DNA of 64,000 nucleotides from Rutstroemia sp. NJR-2017a BVV2 (lineage: Eukaryota > Ascomycota > Leotiomycetes > Helotiales > Rutstroemiaceae). Position numbers and translations under genes: made by a program. The notes below the pieces were generated by a model. The model worked only from the letters and a program-made list of their open reading frames with translations. It was not told the DNA's origin and ran no database searches. Each line of letters begins with the position of its first letter. The first letter of the stretch is position 1. Below are positions 34,829-47,568 of the stretch, one piece after another. The stretch is from positions 1,178,001 through 1,242,000 of the forward strand of contig NJPS01000010.1 of assembly GCA_002946415.1 (NCBI GenBank), in the 5' to 3' direction.

Positions 34829-35364
34829 GCTTCCTGCTGTGCTGTCAACTCTGTTCTCAAGGCGAATGGGATTGATCTTTCTAGTGAGAGGGTAAGCGTA
34901 ATGATGATTGGGTCTTTCGTATGGCGGTTAAGAATAATGGGTGTAGTAGAAAAGAGCAAGAGTTGCAATATGATGAGCTCAGTAGGAGGGAGGTGCTGTT
35001 TCAGGGTATAATAATACCGAGCGTTCATAGCTTCTCCATAGATGTTTTTTCGCTCATACCTCCATAGTGTCATTCATAAGGTGCTTTCGTGCTAAGGGAG
35101 TGCTGTTGAATGAGACGATCGTGATTAGTCATGCTTTTGTAGATTATGATTGGTTGTAAAACTAGCTGCTGGAGTTCCCCCATAATTTTATTCAGACCTC
35201 ACGGTACACAAAGTGAGAACCACGCACTACTGGAAATTTACAGGAGTGATGGCTCCATCAACTACCTCAATGTACATTGTCCTGGTCTTGAGCAGGAGCC
35301 ATAACCTCTAAGAAAGCACTTTGTATGCACTTGTTGGCCAATCTTCCCAGTTCTGCTGTTCACA
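34829..35364. other. Intergenic, no gene seen
   Basis: 536 bp between two same-strand genes. Only short frames antisense to gene ends are present. Confidence 0.5.
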
Positions 35365-36186
35365 ATGTCCGCCAGCGTCCAGAGACGATCTCCCTTAATT
35401 ATACCACCACCCAAGTCCCCACCTCAGCCTTCAGAAGCAGCTACATTAATCTTCATCCACGGCTATACCTACTCTGCACACCGATTCAATCATGATCCTC
35501 CAAACCACAAATCCGTAGCTCACCATATCCACACATCCCCCGCCCTCCAACATCTCAAGATCGTCATCCCCGAAGGCCTGCCAATCATCTGGCCCGAAGT
35601 GAGCGGTCACACCTGGTATAGCATCGACCAACCGATTCCCTCACCAGGCGATCCCGCCAAAGTCGATGTATTTGGACAACACAACTCTGATCAGAATGAC
35701 ATTGAAACGTCACTTGACTACTTCGAATCACTCATGGACATCGAGATTGCGAATGGTGTCTCGCCGAATCGCATCGTCTTCATGGGTGATAGTCAGGGTG
35801 CTTCAGTCCTCTATTTATTCCTGCTGACGCGGACCCGAGCTGCGGATCTGGGAGCGGTTATTACGTGGGCGGGGTTCTCGGCTGTGTCGTTGGAGGCTAT
35901 TGCGCAGATGCAGGAAAGGCAGGGACTACGTGATGGGTGGGCAAAGAAAACGGGATTGTTCATGTTGCATGGAAAGGAGGATGTTTTTGTTCCGGTCCCG
36001 AGAGCACAAGCCTTGGCGGCCGCACTGGAGAGATATCGAGTTCGCGGTCAGGGCTTTGCGAGTTTGGAGGTTAGGATTCTGGATGGTTTGCGTCATACGC
36101 TGGAAGATCGTGTGTGGCCACCAGTGAGGGAAATTTTGGAGGGTGTGGTGCCGTTGAGAGATTTGGAACTTGCTTCGAAGTTGTGA
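35365..36186 (+). CDS. Acyl-protein-thioesterase/carboxylesterase-like alpha/beta hydrolase
   Basis: A single exon of 273 residues, ATG in good context. The fold begins with LIFIHGYTYSAHRF (HG oxyanion element). The nucleophile elbow is GDSQGAS with Ser143, followed by the acid in GKEDVFVP (Asp206) and the base in LRHTLED (His244), a complete Ser-Asp-His triad. The spacing and the WYSID stretch at residues 84-88 fit the acyl-protein thioesterase/phospholipase-carboxylesterase family. These cytosolic enzymes remove palmitate from proteins or hydrolyse short esters. There is no signal peptide. Substrate cannot be told. Confidence 0.9.
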   Translation: MSASVQRRSPLIIPPPKSPPQPSEAATLIFIHGYTYSAHRFNHDPPNHKSVAHHIHTSPALQHLKIVIPEGLPIIWPEVSGHTWYSIDQPIPSPGDPAKVDVFGQHNSDQNDIETSLDYFESLMDIEIANGVSPNRIVFMGDSQGASVLYLFLLTRTRAADLGAVITWAGFSAVSLEAIAQMQERQGLRDGWAKKTGLFMLHGKEDVFVPVPRAQALAAALERYRVRGQGFASLEVRILDGLRHTLEDRVWPPVREILEGVVPLRDLELASKL

Positions 36187-37105
36187 GATTGGCGCGTTCG
36201 TGACTTTGATTACTTTACGTGAAGGATGCAGGAGTGTTACACCTGTGGCTAAATTGGCACTCGTTTGAAGGCTGTTTATCATACCTAGCTATTCAGAGTT
36301 GGCATCATATACCTGGCTGTGTAGTCGGCAGTTTTTCTCTACTCCTAATTTGGAATTAATTGGAATGCTCATTTACGACTATCATGACCGTGTTCAGCGA
36401 ATTTTGTCCATTACACATTGTCAATGAAGCGATAATACTGTGCACTCGATTGCCCCGCGCCGATCAATCGGGGTCAGCATATATTAAACAGGCTAATCGT
36501 CCGAGGATGGCAGTATTGATCGGTATCTCTGCTGATCACCAAGGTAATGATATCACGAGTGACTATATCAGCTTGGTATTATACCTGTCCTCAATCGTGC
36601 GGATAATTGCTAGAATCGTCTTTTAGATAGAGGCCAATCAGCTCTACCTTACTATATAAGCCCAGCTAGTCACTTCATGTGATATATATCTACTATGAGA
36701 ATGGATGTCTACTTTATTCATGCATGTGTGTTTTGGACTTGATCGATCCGTTAGGGAGGATGATTTGAAGAGGTGCCGAGGATCCTGTTGGTGATCCGCG
36801 TGCGATCAACTCGTGCGGATGGACACTTCAAATATGGTGGATGCAGGAGATGATGAATTAGACAAGCTCGCGGGGAGACTAACAAAGTAATCATGGCGAG
36901 AGCGGCGTGGGCGAGAGCATATTGCTATGCGAAGAAGATCGTCAAAGTCAATGAAACAGAGAAATCACTTGGTGCGATTAAAGTACAAGACTAGTATTCT
37001 CTACCCAGTCGTATTGAAAACGCAACGAGGAACGGTAATCGCGGCTTCCAAGCTATGTTGGTCCGATTAAGAGTAAAATCATGTTATAAATATTTAGTGC
37101 GGATA
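36187..37105. other. Convergent 3' intergenic stretch
   Basis: 919 bp between the ends of the hydrolase gene and MEF2. I see no gene, and no repeat beyond short AT runs. Confidence 0.5.
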
Positions 37106-39821
37106 TCACAAAGCTTTTTCCCTAGGTCCAGATAACCTCTCAAATCTGTCAACACTCATAATGAAAGTGCCTCTACCGCCAGTCAAACTCCTAAGATGCT
37201 TTAGATATCCAACCATTTCTTTCAATGGGACCCTTGCAGTGATCTTTCGTTGTTGGCCAGGACCCGACGAGTCTATACTATTCCCAGGCGCGAATGGATC
37301 TGGCGGGGCATATACTCTAGATATATCAATTGGCGAAAATTCCTGTTCCCCGCTGGTTTCGTCTACTTCACCATCGTCTTCGAGCGAGAGGATATGGCCG
37401 CCACGAGCAGATGAAATATCATGGACGATGGCGCCGAGGGATGACTCGTCGCAACTAATGACTACGTTCATGACGGGTTCCATTAGTCCAATCGCATCTG
37501 CCTGGAATGCTTCTTTTAGAGCTGCCTGGACAGCAAGCCTTGCCGCTGATGATATAGCCGCCGCAGTGCTCTCTGCACCAAAGAAGTCATTCACAAGATC
37601 AAACTTTAACAGTACATGTGCTGAGTGGACTGGGAATGCTCGGCGAGGACCTCGAGCTAGTCCTGCCAAGGCACCATTAACTAGCGCTGTCTGTAGCGTA
37701 GCCAAGGTCATATCAGCGGGTAGTGAAGATACTGCGCCAGCCTCTTCGTTCTGCGCGTTGACGACGCGAACAGTAATGTTGTTTCCATCGACTTGAACTG
37801 TGTGATCAGAAGCTTCCGACGATTGCGGTTCCGGGCTTATGCTAACTTCACATCCTGCCTTGCCCTTCTTGCCGGCGACTTCACGGTCAAACACGTGCCG
37901 ATGGGTTGAAGTTAGAGACAATAAGCACTCTCGATAGCTTATCTCGATATTCCCCATCGTCGCTTTGGCTTTAAAGTCGTTCACCAACCGGTCTCTGGCG
38001 ATCTCTAGGTGGAGTTCACCCATGCCGCTCAACTGCATTTGGCCGGTCTCCTCGTCAACATTAACATGAAGACTAGGATCTTCTCGTAGAAGAAGTTGAA
38101 GAATTTCAGCTACGTTCTTCTCTTCACTTAGACTGTGGGGCTCTATAGCAGCGAAAAAGACTGGTGCTGGAACATCAATTGGCCGCAGCTGTAGGATGTT
38201 TAGCGGTGGCGGTGGGCCGTTTTTGGGGTGAACACCTGTGTATGATATCAGCGTGTCACCAGTACGAGCATGTTTTAAACCAGCAATGACACCGATTTGA
38301 CCCGCCGGAATGTTTGATATCTCCACTGCGTCAGATGCATACATCTGCAAAAGTCTCTGAGCTCGCTCAGAGACATGGAGATTTGTGTTCCATAATGCCG
38401 CATTCCGTTTTAGTATCCCAGAATAGACTCTGATGTAAACGAGTACTCCCCGCCGGGGATCATTGACAACCTTGAAAGCTAGGGCACAAGCTTCGATGTT
38501 TTTGACTATCGAAAGCTGGGCTGACGATTTCTTCGACGGAGTTTTCGAATGTGCCACGGCAAGGTCTAATTTGCCACTTAATAATTGAGAAAGCCTGCCA
38601 TGTACACTCCCGAGTGTTATTTCTGGCTCAGGCCTCTCGATGGGATTAGGTAGTAAGTTATTGACGGCGTCCAAAAGGGGTTGAACTCCAATGTTCCTGA
38701 AACTGGCACCTGCAAAGACTGGAATGAGCCTGCCTGTACCGTCTAATACACACCGTCGCAAACTTTGAATGATATTCTCTGTAGGTATAAGTAATGCATC
38801 ATCATTGTGCTCTAGCCATGTTTCGAGTAGCAGCTCGTCGAATTCGCACAGCGCCTCGACAAGTGCGGCACGTGCTTTGCCTAGTTCTGTAGCAAGATTG
38901 GAATCCACGGTCTTCAATTGTTCGAGTGTGAAATGTTCCATAGTTTTACCATCTCCGCCTTCTTTCCATTTCAAAGCACAGAGGTTAACTGCATCACCAA
39001 TGCCTTGGAACTTGCCTTTCCCTCCTTCCCACCACGGTATTTGACATACTGCGGGCCAGCCTCGGAGCCGTGATCCAATCTCCTTCACAGTTCGTCCAAA
39101 CGCAGCACCTTCTCTGTCAAGTTTGTTGACGAAGACAATTCTTGGGATACTGTAGTTGTTTGCTTGAGCCCATACCTTCTCGGTTTGGGCTTCGACGCCG
39201 GCCACTCCATCAAGGATGCAAACAGCACCGTCAAGAATTCGCAAAGATCGAAGGACTTCAAATGTGAAATCAGCATGACCAGGTGTGTCAATCAAGTTCA
39301 CAGTATGTGAAACAAGGGATTTGGACGAGTTTGTTTTTGATCCGTGATCGGCAACAGGTGGCCAGTGAAAAGTCACAGCTGCTGACTGAATGGTAATGCC
39401 ACGAGCTCTTTCGGCTGGAAGAAAATCCGTAACCGTAGAGCCATCATCAACGTCTATGATATATGTTAGAGGCTGTCTTGAGAACTACTGGAAAGAGGCA
39501 GTTATTCCCATACCTCCTAGCCGGCGAGTGTAGCCACTGTAATAGAGCATACGCTCCGTTGTAGTAGTCTTACCCTTTAACGAGATTCAGTCTCGGGCTG
39601 ATTTTTAGAAAAGAAGATAAACTTACAGCATCTATGTGAGCTATTATTCCAATGTTTCGAGTCGTGTTGACCAACTTGTCATCTTGTGGATGTAGCTGTG
39701 AGTGCGAATATCGAATGAATGTTTTCAAGCCATGTGAATGCTGCTCAAGAGACCGAGCGGGGACAAATCTCAGATGCTTATGCCATATAGGGCACCGCTT
39801 ATTTGTGATCAATTGACGCAT
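37106..39821 (-). CDS. MEF2: Mitochondrial elongation factor G2 (ribosome-releasing factor 2)
   Basis: Three exons, 39821-39627, 39574-39514 and 39453-37106, encode 867 residues. The N-terminus is basic and suits a mitochondrial targeting peptide ([20 protein letters not shown]). G-domain motifs: [20 protein letters not shown] (G1, split by intron 1), [17 protein letters not shown] (G2), [18 protein letters not shown] (G3) and FVNKLDREG (G4). EF-G domains III-V follow, with [14 protein letters not shown] and ARGGHI. The MEF2 class, with mitochondrial RRF, splits ribosomes after termination instead of driving translocation. A long insertion in the G domain around the [11 protein letters not shown] stretch is seen between G2 and G3. 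The gene is divergent from VPS17. Confidence 0.94.
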
Positions 39822-40270
39822 TCCCCCGAATCATCCGTCCAGACCATTTGTTTGGAAGTACAAAGTCCGACTGGAAGGGTTCAGGTATCACATCGGTTCG
39901 AATATCAGTCGAGGAAGAAATATCTGATTACATAATTTGACTGGAGGAGAGAACTTAATGCCTCAGGCATTCAAACAGGAAAGAACGAGCCATGAACGAG
40001 CCATGGCGGAACAGAAAGCACCGAACTCTCGTTACGAACAGCTCTTGTTGATTGTTGACGGCTACGTTAGCTAATTCATCTTCCAAATAGTCGCTCGTCC
40101 CGCGGAGCATATTTCAGCTACCTATTTTTGAAGCGGTTGCGCATACCTCAAATTTATCACATCTTACGTTGAAACTCTTCCTGACTATACAATTGCTTTG
40201 TTCTGCCGCCATTCGTTTGTACCGCATCGCATCGTCATAGCTACGAGCTACAAAACGTTCTCACTTCACC
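39822..40270. promoter_or_regulatory. Divergent promoter region, MEF2 and VPS17
   Basis: 449 bp between two start codons. It includes a short direct repeat (gaacgagccatg twice near 39985-40002). No TATA box is obvious. Confidence 0.45.
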
Positions 40271-42165
40271 ATGGACTACTCTACTTCTATCAATGATGCC
40301 GATAATCCGGCAGGTGCATCGCCGTGGGGATCTTCCCCTGTTGCCTCTCCTCAGCAACCAAGAACGAACACGTTCCCTCCGAGGGACGTCATATCGCCTA
40401 CGCCATACAACCCGAATCCGGCAGGTAACGCAAGCTATTCGCACGAAGATATGTCGGGCGGAGGAGGTTTCAACGGAACAAACAATGGCGCGGGAGCATC
40501 GAGTTATGATGATGGTCGTAGACCAGACACAGCTGAATCCACTCAAAGTGATGTCGAGCCACCGCAAGATTTTGGACAACATCAACAGAATCAGCAGCAA
40601 TACCCCGCAGGTCAGCATAGACCGGAACCACAGAGATATCATCATACAGCTGCGCGACAGGGACAGCACGCACAGAATCCGCATTATAAGCTGCAAGCTA
40701 AAATCACCGGATTGGAACGTACGGGAAGGAAAGATCCAATCTTACGTTTTGATGTCCATGTAGGTTCAGATCGCACCAAACATGCTTTTCTCAACTAACC
40801 CATTAGACCAATCTGCCAAAATTCCGAACCACACAATTCCGCGATGTCCGCCGAACCCACTCCGAATTTATCAAATTAGCGGACCACTTAATATCATCGA
40901 ATCCTGAAGCTATAGTCCCAGCGGTTCCTCCCGCGTTAACGTCTGCTGGGGCTGGTACGGATGAAGACGAGGCGCGAGTCAAAGCATCTCTTCAGCGATG
41001 GCTCAATTATGTCTGTTCAAACGACGTTTTAATGAGAGATGATGAGATGGTACTATTCGTTGAAAGTGACTTCGGTTATAGCCCCATGTTAAAGAGAAAG
41101 CAACCTGCTACTGGTGTTCGCCGACGTGTGATCAAGCAATTTGCTCCTCCACCTGACGATACGCCTGAATTACAAGACGCAAGACCTGTGGTGAAGCTCT
41201 TCTATCTGGGTACGATGGATGCAGGCCACAAAGTGGATAAATTGGTCAAAGCTCGGCGTGGTAAGTTGTTCCAAGCACGTTGCATGTACAGGCTAATCTC
41301 TATCATAGGGCTCGGCTTGGCAGAATCTGATTTCGGGGTCAAATTGGGTGCAATGAATGTCCAGGAACCTCATCAAGGGCTTGCCAATGCGTATCGAAAG
41401 CTTGGAAAAACAATACAGACGACAGGAGATTTCCATGCGGCGCAAGGAACTGCCGAAGCGACGACAATTGGTGACCCGCTACAGTATCATTCTCAGGATG
41501 CATTCATCGTCAAGGAAACACTTACTAACAGGCATATCCTTCTTCGAGAACTGATACAAGCCCAGCAATTGACTAGAAGCAAACTCAACGCAGCTGACCG
41601 TCTGAAGGCTAGCTCGTCTGTGCGAAGAGAGAAGGTCGATGAAGCAATCTCAGCTCTTGATGAGGCACGCAGCAATGAGCTCTATCTTTTGAACAAAACC
41701 CAACGTGTGACATCGAATCTACTGCTTGAGCAACGGAAGTGGTTCGCACGGACTGCTTCGGACTTAAGATTGAGCATAAGGGAGTATGTTCTTCGTGAGA
41801 TCGAGGCGGAGCGAAGGACTTTGGCAACCCTAGAAAGCATACGACCAGACATTCGATCGATCGATTCATCGGGGGGACTCAGCCGACTTGGAAGAGAGTC
41901 CCATCCAGCAGCAAGGAGAGCTAGCCTTGCAGCAAGCCAAGGTCCCAAAGGTGATTCATGGTCAGGCGTGCCAAGACGACCGGACGGACTTAGCCGCAGT
42001 ATTTCAGGCAGCTTTATGTCTTCTCCCGATGGCGCGAATGGCGAGGAAGATGGCGATGGTGCTCTTAGTGGAAGTACTGGTGGGCTACCAGGTCTAAAGG
42101 AAGAAGATGACGAGGACAGAGTTGATGCAAGGAATGCGGCGTCAAGATTGGCTAACGTTCTGTGA
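40271..42165 (+). CDS. VPS17: Retromer sorting nexin Vps17
   Basis: Three exons, 40271-40759, 40807-41260 and 41309-42165, encode 599 residues. Residues 1-135 are disordered and rich in Pro, Gln, Asn and Gly. A PX domain follows (YKLQAKITGLERTGRKDPIL, then FRTTQFRDVRRTHSEFIKLA) and closes near DFGYSP. The C-terminal half is a long helical BAR-like region (ESDFGVKLGAMNVQEPHQGL, then AYRKLGKTIQTTGDFHAAQG). The tail is acidic and low complexity. Vps17 pairs with Vps5 to bend endosomal membrane during retrograde transport to the Golgi. The order of domains and the PX start fit fungal Vps17 rather than Vps5. The 48-nt second intron is in frame and has no stop. Confidence 0.9.
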
Positions 42166-44329
42166 GGGAGGTAATTGATTGGGGGTTTCTTGTCCATGGA
42201 ATCTTCCGGCAGCTGTTCCGGAAACGGATGCCCTGTCGCACCATATCTTACCCCTCCAAGTTTGTATCTCTCATGCAGAGCAGCCGCATGTATGCAATAC
42301 AATAATGTTTGTGCGACTTTAGCCGGCGAGATGTTCTGAGTTTTTTCCGAATTGATTTAGTACTCTTCAACGATGGCTTAATTGTTATGCACCGCTACAA
42401 CTCACGGCAATTGTTTCGACCTCGAAATCCAAGTCCCATTCCGGTAACCCACATGTCAAGAGAAAAGTTTGAAGACTAGGGGAAGTTTCGTCTACCGTTT
42501 TCTGAACCTTTGTGCCATCGTGATGATTTTCTATCTATCCGTGGCTTGGGCAATAAAAGCATAAAACAGAAAACCGGGTCTTTGGTTTGTGCTGCACGTC
42601 TTACAAAAGTATGATTCCTTCTCTTGCTTGTGTGTTCTATCGCATGTCCCTTAGGTTGAGTGATTGATAGAGCTCTCTTTCACATGCTGCAGCTCTAGCC
42701 ACGTCACACGCATGGTATATGGCTTTTCACTCTGCAACCTCGAGAGTTATGATCTGCTTCTACGAGTCGCAACTTGCAGCAGTCGTACTCCTGGAACAAA
42801 TACGACGCTGCGGATAGAAGATAGATCTGTACACAACATCAAGCAATGCGGGCCGTGGTCTTCCGATAGAGGGGCTAACGAGAAACGCTCACTTGCTGCA
42901 GCCAAACAATTCCATTTTTTGGCTTCATACTCGAGTATCACTTTTTCCCGATGTGCTTTCGCGCAACCACTGATTGCCACCTCACCCCGCCAAAGTGGAT
43001 TTTACGCTCCCAAGGTTTGTGCATAATTGTAATGACGAACCTGGTGTCACCCTTCCGTTCTGTTCTTATCGGAAGACAAATCATCGCGAAGCCCCTATCA
43101 ATCAATATCATACCAATGATACCATACTTCGAAAATAAGGGGACGCCAGCAATATGCATGCCAATATATTACCATGAATTATTTTTTCATCACAATATAT
43201 GCAGATCCACGGGTAAATTGAAGATCACACAGCGAGTCTGACAGAGTACCGCAGCGTCTCCCCATTGGCTACCGTTGTTTAAGGGGGTCTGCTGTAGGGG
43301 ATGGATACTGGTCCGATGTTCTCGTCACCAGGCGGGAGGGGCTGCCCGTCGCTTTTCTGCTGCTAAATCTGAACTCTAGATGTGACTACCAAACTTCCAT
43401 GCAATTAGCAAGGCGGGGAACGGTTGTGGATTGGATAAAGTCAAGTTCGCTCGGTTGGTCAACTATCTTATCGAGCTTGGACCCTCGGATCTGTTCTGTC
43501 ATTATCTGTGCATCTGCCATCTACTGTACTTCCGTACCATGTGTTCGCTACATATACAGTATGCATGTATGGAGCTGTAAGTATCATTCGCTAGCTTGCA
43601 CTATGTACTGCGGGCCGATAAAAAAGCGAACACACGGCCCTCCACCCAACTACTAGGCGTAATGGCCAAAGTGGACGGCAATTCTGGGAACAACCTCCTG
43701 TCCGCCTGTTAGTTTCGGATGTATTTCCTATTTTCCATACTCCCAAGCTACCATTAAGTCCACCGACAAGGTACACCTCTGGATGGTCGCCGTCCTACTA
43801 GTCCCCTATACTATCTAGCTGGTAGACTTGGAAAACTCCCGTCAACGGGTTATGTCCGATATGGTGCGATGCGTATTTTATCCATACACACAACTCAAAA
43901 TCTGTCCTGGAAACTAGCTGTGTATCCGATCGAAGCACAGAATCCATGCAAGGCCTGGTGTGCTTCTGTGCCTGCGTCTGCGTCTGCGTCTGCATCTACG
44001 TGTACTGGGGGTCACATCATGCTCAGCGAAATCGCACTTGCTCCACCTCCGACCTGATATCCGCGAACAAAAATGAACACGGAATGGATAGCAACATGAT
44101 AGGTGGAGCGTATCTCGAGATAGATAGCTACAGGCTACCTGACTTGACGATCGGCTTTCCATGGGTGGCGAGCAATCTGTATAAGTTTGGGGGTGTACTT
44201 TACTTTCTAGCTGGAGGAAGCAGTAAACGAACTGTTCACCCCCACACTATCACAACGACTTTCTGTTTTTAGACAAAATTTGTAGCTTTTCCCTCATTCT
44301 TTTGTCAGAGGTTGATTTAAGCTTATCAA
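42166..44329. other. Gene-free 2.2 kb region
   Basis: No protein-like frame on either strand. A CTGCGT-type hexamer repeat sits at 43972-44001. The last 100 bases are the promoter of the dehydrogenase gene. Confidence 0.5.
43972..44001. repeat. CTGCGT hexamer microsatellite
   Basis: Three exact CTGCGT units are followed by CTGCAT and CTACGT, giving five hexamers in a row in non-coding DNA. Confidence 0.8.
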
Positions 44330-45800
44330 ATGGCGCCGGCATTGAATGAAAACGTGTGCGATGTGGATGTGGATGTTGCATCCCACGCGGCGGGAAAATC
44401 CACTATCTACAGCAGCGTGTTGCATGGGATCCGAGACGTGAGATTGGTAAGAGAAATTCATCCCACTTCTCGCTTGAGTGTGTTATATAAAGCCCAGCCC
44501 GCTGACCCCCATCTCTAGGAAGTACGCAGCATTACGGAACCTCTTGCGGGCGAGCTGCAGGTCCAGATTAAATCGACTGGTATCTGTGGCTCCGATGTAA
44601 GCTACTACAAAAAATTCGCCAATGGCGACTTGTGCGCTTGCGCTCCTCTTGCGCTTGGACATGAGGCCTCTGGAGTGGTGGTTGGGATCGGTCCACAGGT
44701 CAATGGCTTCTCTATCGGAGATCGAGTCGCTCTTGAAGTCGGCATTTCGTGTGGTCAGTGTGAGATCTGTAGGAAAGGGAGGTATAACCTTTGCAAGAAG
44801 ATGAGGTTTAGAAGTAGCGCGAAGAGTGTGCCACATTTCCAAGGGACCTTGCAAGAGAGGATCAATCACCCTGCTGTTTGGTGTCACAAGTAGGTTGCTG
44901 CTATCGTTTTTCAAGAATAATATTTACTAATACGCCGGACCAGACTACCAGATCACATCTCATTCGACGCTGCAGCACTTCTAGAACCCCTTTCCGTCGC
45001 CATTCATTCCTTGAACCGAGCCGCTCCCACACCTGGATCTACCGCTTTGGTCATCGGCGTAAGTATATTCCTCTCCCATCTCAACTAGACCAACCACTCA
45101 TGCATACCCGCAGGCCGGAGCCGTCGGACTCCTCGTCGCAGCCATGGCCCGTCAATCCGGCTGTCCCGTCGTAACCATAACCGACGTCGACCACGGCCGC
45201 GTGCAATACGCCCTCCAACACGGCTTCGCCACGCACGGCTATGTCGTCCCACCCCCCTCGACCCTCTCCTCCGGGACCTCGACCCCCTCCTCCAGCGCCG
45301 CCTCCTCCGGCACCACCACCCCCCTCTCCACCTACACCAGCATCTCGGACCGGCTCGAAACCGCCAAACAACTCGCGCTGGACGCCCTCGCCGTCTCCGC
45401 CCCCTCCTTCCCCACCTCCGCCGACGACCACGAAGGCGTCGACCTATCCTTCGAATGCACCGGCAAGGAAATCTGCATGCAGACCGCCATCTATGCGACC
45501 AAGCCCGGCGGCAAGTGCATCATGGTCGGCATGGGGACGCCCATCCAGACGCTCCCGCTCAGCGCGGCGCATCTGCGCGAAGTCGATATTCTGGGCGTGT
45601 TCCGCTATGCGAATACGTATGCGACGGGGATTCGGATGTTGAGCGCGAGTGCGCTGGGGAAGGGCGGCTTGCCGAGTCTGGATGCGATGGTCACGCATCG
45701 GTTTAAGGGGTTGGGGGTGGCGAAGGAGGCGTTTGAGTTGGCGGGACGGACGATGGATGATGAGGGGAAGTTGGTTTTGAAGGTGGTTATTGAGGTTTAG
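44330..45800 (+). CDS. Zinc-dependent polyol (sorbitol/xylitol-type) dehydrogenase
   Basis: Four exons, 44330-44446, 44519-44889, 44944-45058 and 45114-45800, encode 429 residues, about 70 more than usual for sorbitol dehydrogenases. The catalytic zinc site is clear (TGICGSDVSYYKKF and LGHEASGVVVGIGPQV), and the four-Cys structural zinc loop is ISCGQCEICRKGRYNLC. Substrate domain: LLEPLSVAIHSLNRA. The Rossmann loop is GAGAVGLLVAA. Extra length comes from a 20-residue N-terminal extension and a Ser/Thr/Pro-rich insertion at about residues 246-276 (SSGTSTPSSSAASSGTTTPL), placed just after the coenzyme-binding TDVDHGRVQYA. NAD-linked oxidation of a sugar alcohol is the likely reaction; substrate uncertain. 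Confidence 0.92.
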
Positions 45801-46275
45801 GGTAGATGAGGGCTGGGTTAAAGGGTTTCATAGCATATGCGAAGGAGTGAAGGGTTTTATGTTAGTGACTGATCGGTCTTTGAGAAGTTGAAGCTGGGAT
45901 AATTAGGATGGTGTTTGATTTCTTTCTGTTTTTGATAGACCAATGAGTTAGTTATCAATGTATACCGCGAATCTATTTTCAATTTTTTGTTTTATGTCTT
46001 CTTTCTGGATTGACTTGTTTTGATCAAAGTGCTGGAATATTGAGGGGTCGTATGGTAAATATATTGTAGCTCGATGGGTATTGATTATCTGTCTCTATTT
46101 CTCATTCCATCGTAATCTCATGCTCTCAAAGTGCCATCGCATATTGATGCCATCGAGGTAGGCGAATATCTCTGCATATTATATGCCATCTTTCATCAAA
46201 CATTTGCTAGTCGCACTATACGCCGCCCAATGTACGCCGCAGAATCACCTTTTCCTAATATTTCCAAACGCCACT
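45801..46275. other. Convergent 3' intergenic stretch
   Basis: 475 bp between the ends of the dehydrogenase and CSN6 genes. AT-rich, no gene seen. Confidence 0.5.
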
Positions 46276-47568
46276 CTAGCCCATCAGATCTCCCGCAGTC
46301 ATAACCTGGTGCATAGGATGACCACTATCAGTCCACGACATGCCGCCATCGCGTTTCGCTCTCGACGACTTTCCGCTCTCCACGATCGAAAACTTCTTAC
46401 CCGTTTCCCTAACTTCTTGTACGGATTTCGTGAGCTCGCCGAGAAGGGAAATAAGGGTGACATCGTTCTTCTCAGACATGAGTTCGTGCTCGAATCCTAT
46501 GCTGTCGGCGGGGATGAGGACGCTGAGACGGCCGAGAAGAGCTTGAATGGAGCGGAGTATTGATTGGTTGACTGGCGTGTATTTCTTGGATTCTGCATCG
46601 GCCTCGGATGTTACGCCATCGGATATGTATGATGGTGGAAGGTTTTGAAGGTAAACGGTGATTAGGTTGATTCGAGAATGTAGCATCTTGATCGCATTTG
46701 CTTTTGCGGTCAAGGAAGCTAGTTGCTCTTCGTCTTCGCGAGAAAGAATGTGTTTATCTTCGCTTTTTGGAGTTTCTCCTTCTTCAGATTTGGCCGTGGC
46801 CTTGCCTTTCCCTTTTCCCTTGTCTTCTGGTGCAGGCGTGGGCGCCTTCTTGCTCGTGCTTTCGATCGCGGTAGCATTTCCTCCTCCTCGAGCCACGAAG
46901 TCAACGCTGATCATTTCTGCCTCGCCGGTTTCAACAGTATACGGCAGCTCCTTAAACTTCAGCTTAAGTAGTGACTCGGCATCTGTCATTTCTTTATCTT
47001 CGCCCACATCTGCGCTCGACACTTCGGCTTCATAATTGCTCTCGTAGATGGTAAGTGGGAGCTTGCCACCAACAGAACCGGCGGCGACTTCTTCAGGGTG
47101 GAAACCTAGGAGGATAGCAGACTCATTGTAATGATGTAGGATTTGTCGATGGATTGGAAGATTGTGAGGTTGTGGTCCCGAGTTCGGAAGAATTGTGTAC
47201 CAGCCGACGAGATCGAGGGCAGGACTTTTGTGAACATCTCTCACTGCTAGATGTTAGCAAGCCTATTCAGCAGATTGGGCTTAGAAGTGCCTACTTTGCT
47301 GTAGCCTTGATTCAAACCACGCTGGTGCCAGTACAACGCCTTCTTCAGTTTCTTGTAGCAAACACTCGAACGCATGCTCAATAGTAATCTCCCGCCCATT
47401 CTGCTGGCCCAACAAAGCACCAACCACAGGTCCCGTTTGTTGGCGTAGAGTGTGTCGTGTAATATAGTCGGATATAGTGAGGAGAACGAGGGGATGTAGA
47501 GCAACTTGCAGACCCGAGTCGGAAGACTTCTGTGTCGAAAGAAGAGGGTTCTGGGTATCGACCGCCAT
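46276..47568 (-). CDS. csnF: COP9 signalosome subunit 6 (MPN- domain)
   Basis: Two exons, 47568-47295 and 47246-46276, with a 48-nt intron, encode 414 residues. The MPN domain starts at about residue 20 ([20 protein letters not shown]) and contains [17 protein letters not shown]. Where active JAMM proteases have HxH in the GWY region, this protein has [19 protein letters not shown], so the zinc ligands are absent, as expected for CSN6. The C-terminal helical part ([20 protein letters not shown]) binds the other CSN subunits. A Lys/Gly/Glu-rich, disordered insertion lies near residues 225-265 ([19 protein letters not shown]). The complex removes NEDD8 from cullins in the nucleus and controls development and secondary metabolism in moulds. 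Confidence 0.92.

Noticed and set aside
45081..45431. Gly-rich minus-strand frame
   Set aside because: It mirrors the C-rich Ser/Thr/Pro insertion of the polyol dehydrogenase on the other strand.
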